A stretch of DNA of 64,000 bases from Stackebrandtia nassauensis DSM 44728 (GCF_000024545.1 NC_013947.1:4960001-5024000); one strand, 5' to 3'; positions 42,431-51,864 are shown, numbered from the stretch's first letter. Notes: generated by a model not told the origin, from the sequence alone. Translations and numbers: made by a program.

Positions 42431-43804
42431 ATGCTTTCAGCAAAGCCACTTGGACCCGTGTTGGTCCTGTTGACCGCGACGGTCCTCGTCTCCGGTTGTT
42501 CCGGCAGCGACGACTACGGCGAGGACGGACGGCTTCAGGTCGAGGTCGCCATGGACGCGGGCCTGGAGAAGAGCGCCAAGAAGGTGCTCGACGAACGGGT
42601 CAAGCACTTCGAGAAGGCCAATGAGGACATCGACATCATCCCCCAGGAGTACACCTGGGAAGCGACCACGTTCACCGCGCAGCTCGCCGGTGACACGCTT
42701 CCCGATGTCTTCACCGCGCCGTTCACCGACGGCCGCGGCCTGATCGAACGCAAGCAGATCGCCGACATCAGCGCGCTGGTCGCCGACCTGCCCTACGCCG
42801 ACAAGTTCAACCCGGGGATCGCCAAGGCCGGTTCGGATGCCAAGGACCGGATCTGGGCGGTACCGGTCTCGGCCTACGGCCAGGCGCTGCACTACAACCG
42901 CGCCCTGTTCGACGAGGCCGGGCTCGATCCGGACAAGCCGCCCACGACCTGGAAGGAGGTCCGCGAGGCAGCCAAGAAGATCGCCGACGAGACCGGCGAG
43001 GCCGGGTACGTCCAGATGACCAAGGACAACACCGGCGGCTGGATCCTGACCACACTGGACAACGCCCTCGGCGGCCGGGTCGAGGAGCTCGACGGCGACA
43101 AGGCCACGTCCACCATCAACACACCACAGATGGTGGAGGCGCTGGAGTTGTTGCGGGACATGCGCTGGAAGGACGACAGCATGGGCGACAACTTCCTGCA
43201 CGACTGGGCCGGGTCCAACCAGGACTTCGCGGCCGGGCGGATCGGCATGTACATCACCGGCGGCGGCAACTACGGGCAGCTGATGGCGCAGAACGACATC
43301 AAGCCGGACGACTACGGCGTGACGGTGGTGCCGCTGTCGGACTCCCCCGACGCCGGGGTACTGGGCGGCGGGACGCTGGCGGCGGTGAACGCCTCCGCCA
43401 GCGAGGAGGTCAAGGCGGCGGCGGTGAAGTGGATCGACTTCTACTACATGGAGAAGCTCACCGACGCCAAGGCCGCCAAGCTGGACGCCAAGACCACCGC
43501 CGAGTCCGGGCAGGCCGTGGGGGCGCCGCTGCTGCCGGTCTTCGACAAGAAGACCTACGACAAGCAGCAGGAGTGGATCGCCGACTACATCAACGTGCCG
43601 GTGGACCAGATGAAGCCCTACACCGACAACATGTTCGACCAGCCGTTGGCGACCGAACCGACGAAGTCCACCCAGGAGGTCTACGGCGTCATGGACACGG
43701 TGGTGCAGTCGGTGCTGACCGAAGAGGACGCCGACATCGACAAGCTGCTGGACACCGCCGAGAAAGAGGCGCAGGCACTGCTCGACAAGGCCGCGAAGAA
43801 GTGA
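42431..43804 (+). CDS. Maltose-type ABC transporter substrate-binding lipoprotein
   Basis: 457 residues. A lipobox VLVSGC ends a short signal, so the mature protein is a lipoprotein. The rest is a type 1 extracellular solute-binding protein of the CUT1/MalE-like class (LPDVFTAPFTDG, GQALHYNRALFDEAG). It delivers an oligosaccharide to the two permeases encoded next. The ribosome site AGGAG follows the glucosidase stop. Confidence 0.9.
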   Translation: MLSAKPLGPVLVLLTATVLVSGCSGSDDYGEDGRLQVEVAMDAGLEKSAKKVLDERVKHFEKANEDIDIIPQEYTWEATTFTAQLAGDTLPDVFTAPFTDGRGLIERKQIADISALVADLPYADKFNPGIAKAGSDAKDRIWAVPVSAYGQALHYNRALFDEAGLDPDKPPTTWKEVREAAKKIADETGEAGYVQMTKDNTGGWILTTLDNALGGRVEELDGDKATSTINTPQMVEALELLRDMRWKDDSMGDNFLHDWAGSNQDFAAGRIGMYITGGGNYGQLMAQNDIKPDDYGVTVVPLSDSPDAGVLGGGTLAAVNASASEEVKAAAVKWIDFYYMEKLTDAKAAKLDAKTTAESGQAVGAPLLPVFDKKTYDKQQEWIADYINVPVDQMKPYTDNMFDQPLATEPTKSTQEVYGVMDTVVQSVLTEEDADIDKLLDTAEKEAQALLDKAAKK

Positions 43805-44727
43805 CCATGCCGTCTAGGGCCCCGTCCCGCCGCCGCTCCCCCGCCACCTGGGTGCGCGGCGGCGGGCTCACCAACCTGCTGTTCCTGGCCCCGCTGTTGC
43901 TGGTGTTCGGCGCCTTCGCCTGGGTGCCGATCGGGCAGGCGGTGGTGATGAGCTTCCAGCAGACGAACCTGGTGACTCCGGCGCAGTTCGTCGGGCTCGA
44001 CAACTTCGAGACCGTGCTGGCCGACCCGCTGCTGTGGACGGCGATCGGCAACACCGCCTGGTTCGCGTTGCTGGCGCTGCTGTTCGGCTACCCGATTCCG
44101 CTGGTCGCCGCGGTGCTGATGAGCGAGGTGCGCAAGTGGCGCGGCCTGTACAGCGCGATCGCGTACCTGCCGGTGGTGATCCCGCCGGTGGTGGCGGTGT
44201 TGCTGTGGAAGTTCTTCTTCGACGCCGGACCCAACGGCGTGTTCAACACGATCCTGGGTTTCGTCGGTCTGGACGCGGTGCCGTGGTTGCAGGACGCGAC
44301 GACGGCGATGCCGTCGCTGGTGCTGGAGGCCACCTGGGCGGCGGCCGGGGGCACCATGATCATCTATCTGGCGGCGCTGACCGGGGTGCCGCCGGAGCTG
44401 TACGAGGCCGCCGAGATCGACGGCGCGTCGGTGTGGGGCAAGGTCTGGCACGTGACGCTGCCGCAGCTGCGCGGCGTCCTGCTGATCACGTTCATCCTCC
44501 AGATCATCGGCACCGCGCAGGTGTTCCTGGAGCCGTTCCTGTTCACCGGCGGCGGTCCGGCCAACTCGACCACCACGCTGCTGTTGCTGATCTACCGGTA
44601 CGCCTTCGCCGACAGCCTCGGCGGCGACTACGGTGCCGCCACGGCGTTGAGCCTGATGCTCGCGGCGTTCCTGGCGCTGTTCTCGGCGGTGTACTTCCGA
44701 CTCACCAGGTCCTGGAGCACCACATGA
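43801..44727 (+). CDS. ABC transporter permease, MalF/UgpA type
   Basis: 308 residues from GTG 43801 (GTGA overlap with the binding protein stop; ATG 43807 is an alternative). Six transmembrane helices, with the EAA motif YEAAEIDGASVWGKVWHVTLP that contacts the ATPase. It pairs with the next permease. No ATPase gene is present; a shared MsiK-type ATPase encoded elsewhere, common in actinobacteria, probably energises it. Confidence 0.9.
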   Translation: MTMPSRAPSRRRSPATWVRGGGLTNLLFLAPLLLVFGAFAWVPIGQAVVMSFQQTNLVTPAQFVGLDNFETVLADPLLWTAIGNTAWFALLALLFGYPIPLVAAVLMSEVRKWRGLYSAIAYLPVVIPPVVAVLLWKFFFDAGPNGVFNTILGFVGLDAVPWLQDATTAMPSLVLEATWAAAGGTMIIYLAALTGVPPELYEAAEIDGASVWGKVWHVTLPQLRGVLLITFILQIIGTAQVFLEPFLFTGGGPANSTTTLLLLIYRYAFADSLGGDYGAATALSLMLAAFLALFSAVYFRLTRSWSTT

Positions 44728-45602
44728 AATCCACTTCAGACTCGAACGGCGGACTGCTGTCGGCCGCCGACTGGCGCCGTCCCGGCGTCCGCCGCACCGC
44801 CAGGACGGTGCACACGCTGCTGCTGGTGGTGCTGTTCGTGGTCGGCCTGGGGCCGATGCTGTGGCTGGCCAAGGCCGCCGTCACCCCGACCCGCGACACG
44901 TTGCGCGAGCCGCTGTCGTTGTGGCCCAACGGCTTCGACTTCGCCAACCTGTCCGAGGCGTGGACGCGGGTCGAGATCGACAAGCACTTCCTCAACACCG
45001 TGATCATCGCCGTGGGTGCCTGGTTCGTGCAGCTGCTGGTCGCGACCACCGCCGGTTTCGCGTTGTCGGTGCTGCGACCGCGCTACGGCAGGGTACTGAC
45101 GGGGCTGGTGCTGGCGACGCTGTTCCTGCCGCCGGTGGTGCTGCTGGTGCCGATGTACCTCAACGTCGTGGAAGTGTCCATGATCGACACGTTCTGGGCG
45201 GTGTGGCTGCCCGCCGGCGCCAACGCCTTCAACGTCCTGTTGGTGCAACGGTTCTTCGACAACCTGCCCCGGGAGGTCTTCGAGGCGGCCATCATGGACG
45301 GCGCCGGGGCGGGGCGGTTGTTCTGGTCGGTGGTGCTGCCGATGTCACGGCCGGTGCTGGGCGTGGTCTCGGTGTTCGCGGTCATCGCCACCTGGAAGGA
45401 CTTCCTGTGGCCGATGCTGGTGCTGCCCACCCCGGCCATGCAGCCGCTGTCGGTGCGGCTTCCGGTGTTGCAGCAGTACATCGAACTCGACGTCTTCCTC
45501 GCCGCGCTGGCGATATCGACCGTCCTGCCCGTCGCCGTGTTCCTGGTCTTCCAACGGCTGTTCCTGTCCGGCGGCGGGCTGAGCGGCGCGGTCAAGGGCT
45601 GA
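44724..45602 (+). CDS. ABC transporter permease, MalG/UgpE type
   Basis: 292 residues; the ATG overlaps the previous stop (ATGA). Six transmembrane helices and the EAA loop EAAIMDGAGAGRLFWSVVLP. It completes the importer channel with the preceding permease. It is the last gene of the operon and ends in a terminator hairpin. Confidence 0.9.
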   Translation: MKSTSDSNGGLLSAADWRRPGVRRTARTVHTLLLVVLFVVGLGPMLWLAKAAVTPTRDTLREPLSLWPNGFDFANLSEAWTRVEIDKHFLNTVIIAVGAWFVQLLVATTAGFALSVLRPRYGRVLTGLVLATLFLPPVVLLVPMYLNVVEVSMIDTFWAVWLPAGANAFNVLLVQRFFDNLPREVFEAAIMDGAGAGRLFWSVVLPMSRPVLGVVSVFAVIATWKDFLWPMLVLPTPAMQPLSVRLPVLQQYIELDVFLAALAISTVLPVAVFLVFQRLFLSGGGLSGAVKG

Positions 45603-45627
45603 CCGGTGGCCGTGTCGGGCCACCGGT
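45602..45627. terminator. Terminator between convergent permease and MFS genes
   Basis: ACCGGTGGCC (45602-45611) and GGCCACCGGT (45618-45627) form a perfect 10-bp stem with a 6-nt loop, beginning at the last base of the permease stop. It can serve both converging genes. Confidence 0.7.
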
Positions 45628-45632
45628 GGCGG

Positions 45633-47021
45633 TCACGGCTTTCGTGAGGCGGCACCGGCGCCGACGGGTTCGAAGGCGTGCCCGGACTCGATGTCCAGGG
45701 CCGTCGTGGACTTGTTCTTCAGCCAGAAGATGTAGACCACCAGCGAGACCGCGATGCAGATCGTCACGTACGCGATGAACTGCGGCACGTGGTTGTTGGT
45801 CTTCATCGTCTCGTAGATCACCGGCGCGGTGCCGCCGAAGGCGGAGTTGGCCAGCGCGTAGCCCAGGCCGACCCCCAGCGCCCGGATCGAGGCCGGGAAC
45901 TGTTCGGCCTTGACCAGCGCGTTGATGGAGGTGTAGCCGGTGAGGATGATGTAGCCGACCGCGACCAGCGCGAAGGACGCGACCGGGTTGGTGGTCTTGG
46001 GCAGGTAGGTGATCAGGACGTAGGTGTAGATGACGCCGCCGACGCCGAAGAACACCAGCAGCGGTTTGCGGCCGACCTTGTCGGAGATCCAGCCGCCGAC
46101 CGGTTGCAGGCACATCAGGAAGATCAGGCCGATCAGGTTGACCCAGGTGGCCACGATCGCCTGGTCGGTGTAGGTGGCCTTGATGATCGCCGGGGCGTTG
46201 ACGCTGTAGGTGTAGAAGGCGACGGTGCCGCCCAGCGTGATCAGGAAGACCAGAAGCAGCGGCTTGAAGTACGAGCCGAACAGTTCCCGCAGCGAACCCG
46301 AGCGGCGGTCGCGGCCCGAGCGGGTGGCGGCCAGGTGCTCGGCCGACAGCGACTCGTCCATGGATCGCCGCAGCCACAGCACCACCAGCGCCGCCAGACC
46401 TCCGATGGCGAACGGGATCCGCCAGGCCCAGGACTTGATCTCGGTGTCGTCGAGGAACACGAACATGATCAGCAGCGTCAGCTGCGCCAGCACGTGGCCG
46501 CCGACGAGGGTGACGTACTGGAACGAGGAGAAGAAGCCGCGCCGTTCGCGGGTGGCGGCCTCGGACATGTAGGTCGCCGAGGTGCCGTACTCACCGCCGG
46601 TGGCGAAGCCCTGCACCAGCCGGGCCAGGATCAGGATGACCGCCGCCCAGACCCCGATCGAGAACCGGGTGGGCATGATCGCGATGAGGAAGGAACAGCC
46701 CGCCATCAGGGACACGCTGAACAGCAGGGCGGCGCGGCGGCCGTGCCGGTCGGCGAAGCGTCCGAAGAACCAGGAGCCGACGGGGCGCATGAGGAACGTC
46801 ACCGCGAAGATCGCGTAGATGTAGATGGTGGAGTTCTCGTCCGACTCGGCGAAGAACTGGGCTTCGAAATAAGAAGCGAAGACGGTGTAGATGTAGACGT
46901 CGTACCACTCGACCAGGTTTCCGGAGGAGCCGCGCAGCGTGTTGAGGATGGCGCGACGGGTGCTGGTGGGGGCCGACAGCGGTGACGAACCCGCGGGCAC
47001 CTCGGCTTTGGCGTCTGACAT
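45633..47021 (-). CDS. MFS transporter, metabolite:H+ symporter (MHS) family
   Basis: 462 residues, twelve helices. The start MSDAKAEVPAG is preceded by a GGAGGAAAC ribosome site. Motifs GNLVEWYDVYIY and FGRFADRHGRRAALLF place it with alpha-ketoglutarate, proline/betaine and shikimate carriers of the MHS group. The substrate is probably a small carboxylate or zwitterion. It stands alone, convergent with the sugar importer operon. Confidence 0.88.
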   Translation of the reverse strand: MSDAKAEVPAGSSPLSAPTSTRRAILNTLRGSSGNLVEWYDVYIYTVFASYFEAQFFAESDENSTIYIYAIFAVTFLMRPVGSWFFGRFADRHGRRAALLFSVSLMAGCSFLIAIMPTRFSIGVWAAVILILARLVQGFATGGEYGTSATYMSEAATRERRGFFSSFQYVTLVGGHVLAQLTLLIMFVFLDDTEIKSWAWRIPFAIGGLAALVVLWLRRSMDESLSAEHLAATRSGRDRRSGSLRELFGSYFKPLLLVFLITLGGTVAFYTYSVNAPAIIKATYTDQAIVATWVNLIGLIFLMCLQPVGGWISDKVGRKPLLVFFGVGGVIYTYVLITYLPKTTNPVASFALVAVGYIILTGYTSINALVKAEQFPASIRALGVGLGYALANSAFGGTAPVIYETMKTNNHVPQFIAYVTICIAVSLVVYIFWLKNKSTTALDIESGHAFEPVGAGAASRKP

Positions 47022-47136
47022 CTGTTTCCTCCGGGCTAAGGGACAGGTCCGTATGTTACGCATTCTGGGACCGATGGCAAGTGGACTCGGCAAACGGCGG
47101 GCGCGGGGTGTCGGGGCAGGCGGATACCATCGCTGG

Positions 47137-47799
47137 GTGATTGATCCGGACAAGGCCATACGCGAGTTTATGAAGGACATCGGGAAAACCTTGCGCCCCA
47201 TGGGTTTTCGCGGCTCCAGGAACTTGTGGACCGCGGTCACCGACAACGGCAAGGTCCTGATCCAGCGTTCGACGCACAACAACTGGCGCGACGGGGCCTT
47301 CCACGAGGGTGCCCGCGGCTTCATGCTCAGCCAGCAGGCGATTCCCGAGGCGTGGTGGCGGTACCTCAACTGGCGGCGGCAGCGGGACGGGCTGGAGGCA
47401 CTGCCGCTCGAACACGCCGACATCGACGGGCCGCACCTGATGGACTTCCACGGGCTGCCGTCCGAGCCGGTCAGTCCCACCCGGCACTGGTCGATCCGCG
47501 CGGACTACTCCGGCGGGGAGTTGGCGGCCGATCCCGAGGATCTGGAGTTCGTCGGCGAGCACCTGGCCTGGGCGGTGGGGCGGCTGGCGCGGCGCGGGCT
47601 GGAGCTGATCGAGCCCGCCCGGTACCTCAAGGAGCTGCTCAACCAGCCGAAGAAGGAGATCGGCGACTGGGAGCCCATCGTGGTGCTGCTGTCGGAGTAC
47701 GGGCCGTCCTCGGCCCTGGACGAGGCGATCAAGAGCCTGTGCGACAGCCACCACGAAGACAGCGCCGCCCCGATCGTGGAGTACGCGCGGTCGCGTTAG
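47137..47799 (+). CDS. DUF4304-like hypothetical protein
   Basis: 220 residues from GTG 47137. The N-terminal half (IGKTLRPMGFRGSRNLWTAV, then WRDGAFHEGARGF) resembles DUF4304-type proteins, soluble alpha/beta proteins of unknown role. There is no signal or membrane helix. It is divergent from the MFS gene and overlaps the convergent DJ-1-like gene by 4 bp. Confidence 0.6.
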   Translation: MIDPDKAIREFMKDIGKTLRPMGFRGSRNLWTAVTDNGKVLIQRSTHNNWRDGAFHEGARGFMLSQQAIPEAWWRYLNWRRQRDGLEALPLEHADIDGPHLMDFHGLPSEPVSPTRHWSIRADYSGGELAADPEDLEFVGEHLAWAVGRLARRGLELIEPARYLKELLNQPKKEIGDWEPIVVLLSEYGPSSALDEAIKSLCDSHHEDSAAPIVEYARSR

Positions 47800-48347
47800 C
47801 TGCTCGCGTCGCTCACCGATCGCAGCATCGCGTCACAGAACGCGGGCAGGTCGGCGGGTTTGCGGCTGGTGATCAGGTTGCCGTCCACCACGACCTCCTC
47901 GTCGACCCATTCGGCGCCCGCGTTGCTCAGGTCGGTGCGCAGGCTCGGGTAGGACGTGAGCCTGCGGCCCCGCACCACGTCGGCCTCGATGAGGGTCCAC
48001 GGCGCGTGGCAGATGGCGGCCACGGGTTTGTCCTCGGCGAAGAAGGCGCTGACGAACAGCACCGCCAGCGGGTCGGTGCGCAGGAAGTCGGGGTTGGCGA
48101 CCCCGCCCGGCAGCACCAGCGCGTCGTAGTCGTCGGCGGAGGTCTCGCCCACCACCTCGTCGACGGGGAACGTGTCGGCCTTGTCGAGGTGCTTGAAGGC
48201 CTGGACGTTGTCGGAGACCGTCGAGACCAGTACCGGGCTGCCGCCCGCCTCGGCCACGGCCTGCCAGGGATCGGTCAGCTCGACCTGTTCGGCGCCCAGC
48301 GGCGCGACCAGGAAGGCCACCCTGCGTCCTTCGAGTGTCACGGTCAT
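47796..48347 (-). CDS. DJ-1/PfpI family protein
   Basis: 183 residues. The nucleophile elbow is AAICHAPWTL with the reactive Cys, and the acidic partner is in the ALVLPGGVANPD region. Size and motifs match PfpI/YhbO-type class I glutamine amidotransferase-like proteins, linked to stress and deglycase or chaperone activities. It lies next to the gas vesicle cluster but is separated by a gap of about 75 bp. Confidence 0.88.
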   Translation of the reverse strand: MTVTLEGRRVAFLVAPLGAEQVELTDPWQAVAEAGGSPVLVSTVSDNVQAFKHLDKADTFPVDEVVGETSADDYDALVLPGGVANPDFLRTDPLAVLFVSAFFAEDKPVAAICHAPWTLIEADVVRGRRLTSYPSLRTDLSNAGAEWVDEEVVVDGNLITSRKPADLPAFCDAMLRSVSDASS

Positions 48348-48421
48348 GGTGCTTCGTCCCCCTTCGAGGTCGCTTGCTCACCATCGCATACCCGCGCTGG
48401 CGGCGCGCCAAACTCGCGGTC

Positions 48422-48727
48422 TCAGGCGGTGTGGTCGGGGTCGAGGAGCTGGCCGAGCGGGCCGAGGTCCAGGTTCAGGTCCTCGGGGCGCAGGCCGAAG
48501 TGTTCGCGCAGTTCCACCATGCGCCGCTCCAGCATCATCAGGGTGCGGCCCAGTGTCTCGATCTCGGCCTCGCTGAGGTCGCCGTGGTCCATGCGCCGCA
48601 ACGCCTGCCGCTCCATGAGCTGCCGCAGCAGTTCGACGACGGTGAGGACGAGCGCGGCCAGGTCCCGTTCGACGGTGTCGGGGTCGGTGTCCAGCCGCCG
48701 GTACGCCGGTTGCCGGGGTTCGGTCAT
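48422..48727 (-). CDS. gvpK: Gas vesicle protein GvpK
   Basis: 101 residues, mostly helical. DLAALVLTVVELLRQLMERQ and RRMDHGDLSEAEIETLG are typical of GvpK. It is needed for vesicle assembly in tested systems. It is the last gene of the minus-strand gvp operon and overlaps the upstream gvpS stop region by ATGA. Confidence 0.88.
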   Translation of the reverse strand: MTEPRQPAYRRLDTDPDTVERDLAALVLTVVELLRQLMERQALRRMDHGDLSEAEIETLGRTLMMLERRMVELREHFGLRPEDLNLDLGPLGQLLDPDHTA

Positions 48728-48921
48728 CGCGGCACCGTCAGCTCGGGGTCGCCCAGCGAGGTGATCAGGGCCCGCAGCGACACCTGCACCAGGTCGATGC
48801 CGGCGATCGACAGCCGGATGTCACCGGCGATGACCACTCCCCCGGCCAGCACCCGGTCGAGCAGGTCGACCAGCGCGACGGTCTGTTCGGAGTCCCAGCG
48901 GGGTTCCACGGCGGTGGTCAT
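48724..48921 (-). CDS. gvpS: Gas vesicle GvpA-family protein (GvpS/GvpJ type)
   Basis: 65 residues with the GvpA fold core TVALVDLLDRVLAGGVVIAG and SIAGIDLVQVSLRALI. It lacks any tail. Its place between gvpL and gvpK matches gvpS of Streptomyces clusters. Such minor GvpA-like proteins are thought to help start or cap vesicles. Confidence 0.82.
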   Translation of the reverse strand: MTTAVEPRWDSEQTVALVDLLDRVLAGGVVIAGDIRLSIAGIDLVQVSLRALITSLGDPELTVPR

Positions 48922-49682
48922 GCTTCCACCGCCAGCCCGGCGAAGGAGTACGGCGGCCACGGGCCGGACAACTGGATCTCCAGTTCGGGATGATCGGCTG
49001 TCAGTGTGGACACCGCCTTGGTGAAGGCGTCCTGTTCGGTGTCCTCGACGAGGAAGCTTCCGTTGAGCAGCATGGGTTCGGGCTTGCCGGTGAGTTTGGC
49101 GTCCTGGGGCCGGTGGCGGCGTTGCGCCACCGCCAGCAGGCCGAGTTCGTGGAAGGCGTGTTGCGCGGCGTCCCAGACCTCCTGCCGGACGGCGTCGGCG
49201 TTGGCCAGTTCGGCGCGTCGTCGGCGCAGGTAGGCGGCACCGGATTCCTCGCCGCCGGCGGCGGGCGGGGCTTGCGGCCGGTTGACGGCGAACGCCTTGA
49301 CGCCCCACTCGGTGTGCCCGGCCACCGAGTCCAGGGCGCGGCGCAGCAGGTCGTGCTGTTCGGCCAGCAGCGTGGACACGCGTCGCGGTTCGGTGTACAC
49401 CGTGGCCAGTCGCATGGGGACGGTGGTGCTGAGGTGGTGCACCGCCTCGATGACGGCGTGGTGGCGGTTGGCGGTGGCGGCCAGCCAGTCGAAGTCCTCC
49501 AGCCGTCGCGCCAGTGCCTCCTCGCCGTAGTGGTGGAGGTCGACGGGGGAGACGACGGCGGCGAGTCCGTCATGGGCGATCGCCTCGACCGGGGCTTCGT
49601 CGATGCCGGCCGGGCAGGGCAGCCGCCCGTCGGGGAGCTGGTCGGCGACCGCGTACAGCCACAGTCCGGTGTGCTCAGTCAT
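48918..49682 (-). CDS. gvpL: Gas vesicle protein GvpL/GvpF family (second copy)
   Basis: 254 residues. The family start GLWLYAVADQLP and LDHH-like STTVPMRLATVY region are conserved. GvpF/L proteins bind GvpA and probably nucleate assembly. It overlaps both neighbours by start-stop sharing. A second member of the family lies at 50615-51394. Confidence 0.86.
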   Translation of the reverse strand: MTEHTGLWLYAVADQLPDGRLPCPAGIDEAPVEAIAHDGLAAVVSPVDLHHYGEEALARRLEDFDWLAATANRHHAVIEAVHHLSTTVPMRLATVYTEPRRVSTLLAEQHDLLRRALDSVAGHTEWGVKAFAVNRPQAPPAAGGEESGAAYLRRRRAELANADAVRQEVWDAAQHAFHELGLLAVAQRRHRPQDAKLTGKPEPMLLNGSFLVEDTEQDAFTKAVSTLTADHPELEIQLSGPWPPYSFAGLAVEA

Positions 49683-50019
49683 GGCTCTCCTTGCCCTCGA
49701 TGCGTTTGCGGCCGTTGGTGTCGGCCTGCGCCAGCTGTTCGCGCAGTCGGCGGTTCTCCTCCAGCAGTTCGGATTCCGAGGCCTTCAGCCAGGGATCGCG
49801 GGTCCACCAGTCGATTCCGGCCTGCTGCGCGGTCTCCATGGAGGCGATCACCAGCCGCAGTTTGATGGTGAGCAGTTCGATGTCCAGCAGGTTGACCCGG
49901 ATGTCACCGGCGATCACCAGTCCCTTGTCCAGCACCCGTTCCAGCAGGTCGGCCAGTCCGGTGGGCTGGGGTCCGGCGGCGACGGGTCCGGCGCCCCGGC
50001 TCAGGTCGGGGTAGGTCAT
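49675..50019 (-). CDS. gvpJ: Gas vesicle GvpA-family protein GvpJ
   Basis: 114 residues from ATG 50019. The GvpA-like core is GLADLLERVLDKGLVIAGDI, then LLDIELLTIKLRLVIAS. A charged coiled-coil tail follows (SELLEENRRLREQLAQA). Position between gvpO and gvpL fits GvpJ, a minor structural protein. Confidence 0.83.
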   Translation of the reverse strand: MTYPDLSRGAGPVAAGPQPTGLADLLERVLDKGLVIAGDIRVNLLDIELLTIKLRLVIASMETAQQAGIDWWTRDPWLKASESELLEENRRLREQLAQADTNGRKRIEGKESHD

Positions 50020-50360
50020 GAGCCGTCTCCGTTGGAGTAGTTGGATCCGCGCAGGTATCGGGAGGCGCGGCGGCACGACAGCAGCGCGCCGTCGGCGTCC
50101 AGGTCGGCGGAGTAGGTCGCCAGCATGTCGGTCGAGGACGGGATCCGGGCCGCCTCGATCACCTCGATGTCGACGCGCCAGCCACCGTCGCGGGCCTCGA
50201 CGCCGACGATGCCGATGGGTTCACGCGAGGTGAGTTCGGCGACCTGTTCGGCCGCGAGCCGGGCGGCCTTGGCGGCGCCCAGCGACGGTGACGAGGTGGA
50301 CTTGCCGTCCGCCTTGGCGTCGTCGGGTTCGTTGTCCTTGGTTCGGGACGTCCTGGCCAC
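50016..50360 (-). CDS. gvpO: Gas vesicle protein GvpO
   Basis: 114 residues. A charged N-terminus leads to the conserved GvpO domain (GIVGVEARDGGWRVDIEVIE, then RRASRYLRG). GvpO is needed for vesicle formation in haloarchaea. Here it lies between gvpG and gvpJ rather than ahead of gvpA as in some Streptomyces clusters. Confidence 0.86.
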   Translation of the reverse strand: MARTSRTKDNEPDDAKADGKSTSSPSLGAAKAARLAAEQVAELTSREPIGIVGVEARDGGWRVDIEVIEAARIPSSTDMLATYSADLDADGALLSCRRASRYLRGSNYSNGDGS

Positions 50361-50366
50361 AGGGAA

Positions 50367-50612
50367 TCACCTCTCATGGCTCGGGGGGAGCAGGGAACCC
50401 GCCGGACGCGGCGGGTACAGCCGCGCCAGCAGTTCCCGCTCGGCTTGTTCGGCTTCGGTCTCGGACAGTTCGCCGTTCCGGCGGGCCGCGTCGACGGCCT
50501 CCAGGGCGCCCATCACGGCCGCCGGGTCCCGGTACTGCCGCTCGGCCTCACGGTGGATCAGCTCGGCGAGCCGGACGACTCCCAGTACCGGGGCCAGCAG
50601 CAGGCCGAACAT
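50367..50612 (-). CDS. gvpG: Gas vesicle protein GvpG
   Basis: 81 residues from ATG 50612. It begins MFGLLLAPVLGVVRLAELI, the standard GvpG opening, followed by a helical, charged region. It starts 2 bp after the gvpF stop. GvpG interacts with GvpA/F/L in assembly. Confidence 0.85.
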   Translation of the reverse strand: MFGLLLAPVLGVVRLAELIHREAERQYRDPAAVMGALEAVDAARRNGELSETEAEQAERELLARLYPPRPAGSLLPPSHER

Positions 50613-50614
50613 GC

Positions 50615-51394
50615 TCAGTTGCCGTTCGTCGGCGTCGGGACGAAGTCGTAGGGAGCCATCGGGCCGACCAACCGCAGGTTGAGCCGTCCCTCCCACTCGC
50701 TCGACAGGTCGTCCAGGATGTCGCCGAGTTCGCCGGTGCGTTCCTGGTGCAGCAGCACCGCGACCCGGAACGCGACGTACTCGCCGTTGGGTTCCCGGAC
50801 GTTGAACTCGGCGCCCAGCGGCGCCAGCCGGGCCAGCAGCACCTCGGTGTCGGCGCTGCGGCGCTGTGCCAGCGCGCTGGCGATGGCCTTGCCCAGTTCA
50901 ATCTGCTCCGGCTGGGTCAGCTCCGGCGGTTTGTCGCGGATCGCCTCGCGCAGCGAGGAGGTGGCCGGGTCCTCGGTGACCACTTCGGTCAGTACGGCGG
51001 TGGATTCGTAGCTGCCCTTGACGAGGAACTGGGTCAGGCCGCGCAGGTTCTCCAGCGAGCGGTGGAAATCGTCGTGCGAGTTGGCCAGCAGTTCCCCGGC
51101 GACGGCGTCCTCATCGGCCATCGCGGCGCCGAACCGCATCGGCAGCACCGGTCCGTCCTCGGCGAGCCGGTCGAGTACCTGGGCGTGTGCCTGGAGGTCG
51201 CGGTAGCTGCCCAGCGGTTCGTCGGCGGGGATCTGGCTGACCGCCGCGGCGATGTCCCCGGACCGCACCAGGCTCACCTGGCTGGCCGGGTCCCCCACGC
51301 CGAGCAGTTCGGGATCAAGTTCGGTCTCCGCCGGGACGATGCCGTAGACGAAACAGACCGTTGTCAGAGCGGGTGACGCGGTCACCGGGCTCAC
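50615..51394 (-). CDS. gvpF: Gas vesicle protein GvpF (first GvpF/L member)
   Basis: 259 residues from GTG 51394, overlapping the gvpA stop (GTGA). It has the GvpF/L features [23 protein letters not shown] and [13 protein letters not shown] at the end. GvpF binds the major shell protein and is thought to start assembly. It directly follows gvpA, as in Streptomyces clusters. Confidence 0.87.
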   Translation of the reverse strand: MSPVTASPALTTVCFVYGIVPAETELDPELLGVGDPASQVSLVRSGDIAAAVSQIPADEPLGSYRDLQAHAQVLDRLAEDGPVLPMRFGAAMADEDAVAGELLANSHDDFHRSLENLRGLTQFLVKGSYESTAVLTEVVTEDPATSSLREAIRDKPPELTQPEQIELGKAIASALAQRRSADTEVLLARLAPLGAEFNVREPNGEYVAFRVAVLLHQERTGELGDILDDLSSEWEGRLNLRLVGPMAPYDFVPTPTNGN

Positions 51395-51807
51395 CCCTTC
51401 TTCGTCTTGGTCTTGGACCGGGACTTGTTGTCGGACTCCTGCTCGGTGTCCTCGTCATCGCTGGAGAACACGTCCCGGACCTTCTCGCCGGCGGCTTCCA
51501 GGGCGCCCTTGGTCTTGGACTTGGCGCCGCTCTGCTGGGTGCTCTCCAACAGTTCCGGCAGGCCCTTGTCGTTGTTCTGGGTGATGTCCAGACGTCCGAC
51601 GGCCTCGGCGAACCGCAGGTAGGTGTCCACACTGGCTATGACGACCCGCAGGTCGATGGTCAGCAGTTCGATGCCGACCAGCGACACCCGCACGTAGGCG
51701 TCGATCACCAGGCCCTTGTCGAGGATCGTCTCGATCACGTCGGCCAGGCCGCTCGGTGACGGCCGCTCGAATCCGGTTCTGGTCGCCGGTTGCGTCATGG
51801 TGGTCAT
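51391..51807 (-). CDS. gvpA: Major gas vesicle protein GvpA with a long charged tail
   Basis: 138 residues from ATG 51807 (ribosome site AAAGGGGG). The shell core reads [39 protein letters not shown] and [11 protein letters not shown]. About 60 further residues follow, rich in Lys, Glu, Asp and Ser ([14 protein letters not shown]). Classical GvpA is about 70-75 residues, so the tail is an extension, also known from actinobacterial homologs. It heads the gvpA-F-G-O-J-L-S-K operon with a stress-sigma-like promoter upstream. Confidence 0.88.
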   Translation of the reverse strand: MTTMTQPATRTGFERPSPSGLADVIETILDKGLVIDAYVRVSLVGIELLTIDLRVVIASVDTYLRFAEAVGRLDITQNNDKGLPELLESTQQSGAKSKTKGALEAAGEKVRDVFSSDDEDTEQESDNKSRSKTKTKKG

Positions 51808-51830
51808 TACTTGCCCCCTTTGTCGGGTCA

Positions 51831-51849
51831 CTCCGCGTCAGGCGCGGAG
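51831..51849 (-). other. Hairpin in the gvpA leader
   Basis: CTCCGCG (51831-51837) and CGCGGAG (51843-51849) form a 7-bp stem with a 5-nt loop between the predicted gvp transcription start and the gvpA ribosome site. It may stabilise or control the abundant gvpA mRNA. Confidence 0.4.
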
Positions 51850-51864
51850 GCTTCACGACGGCGG

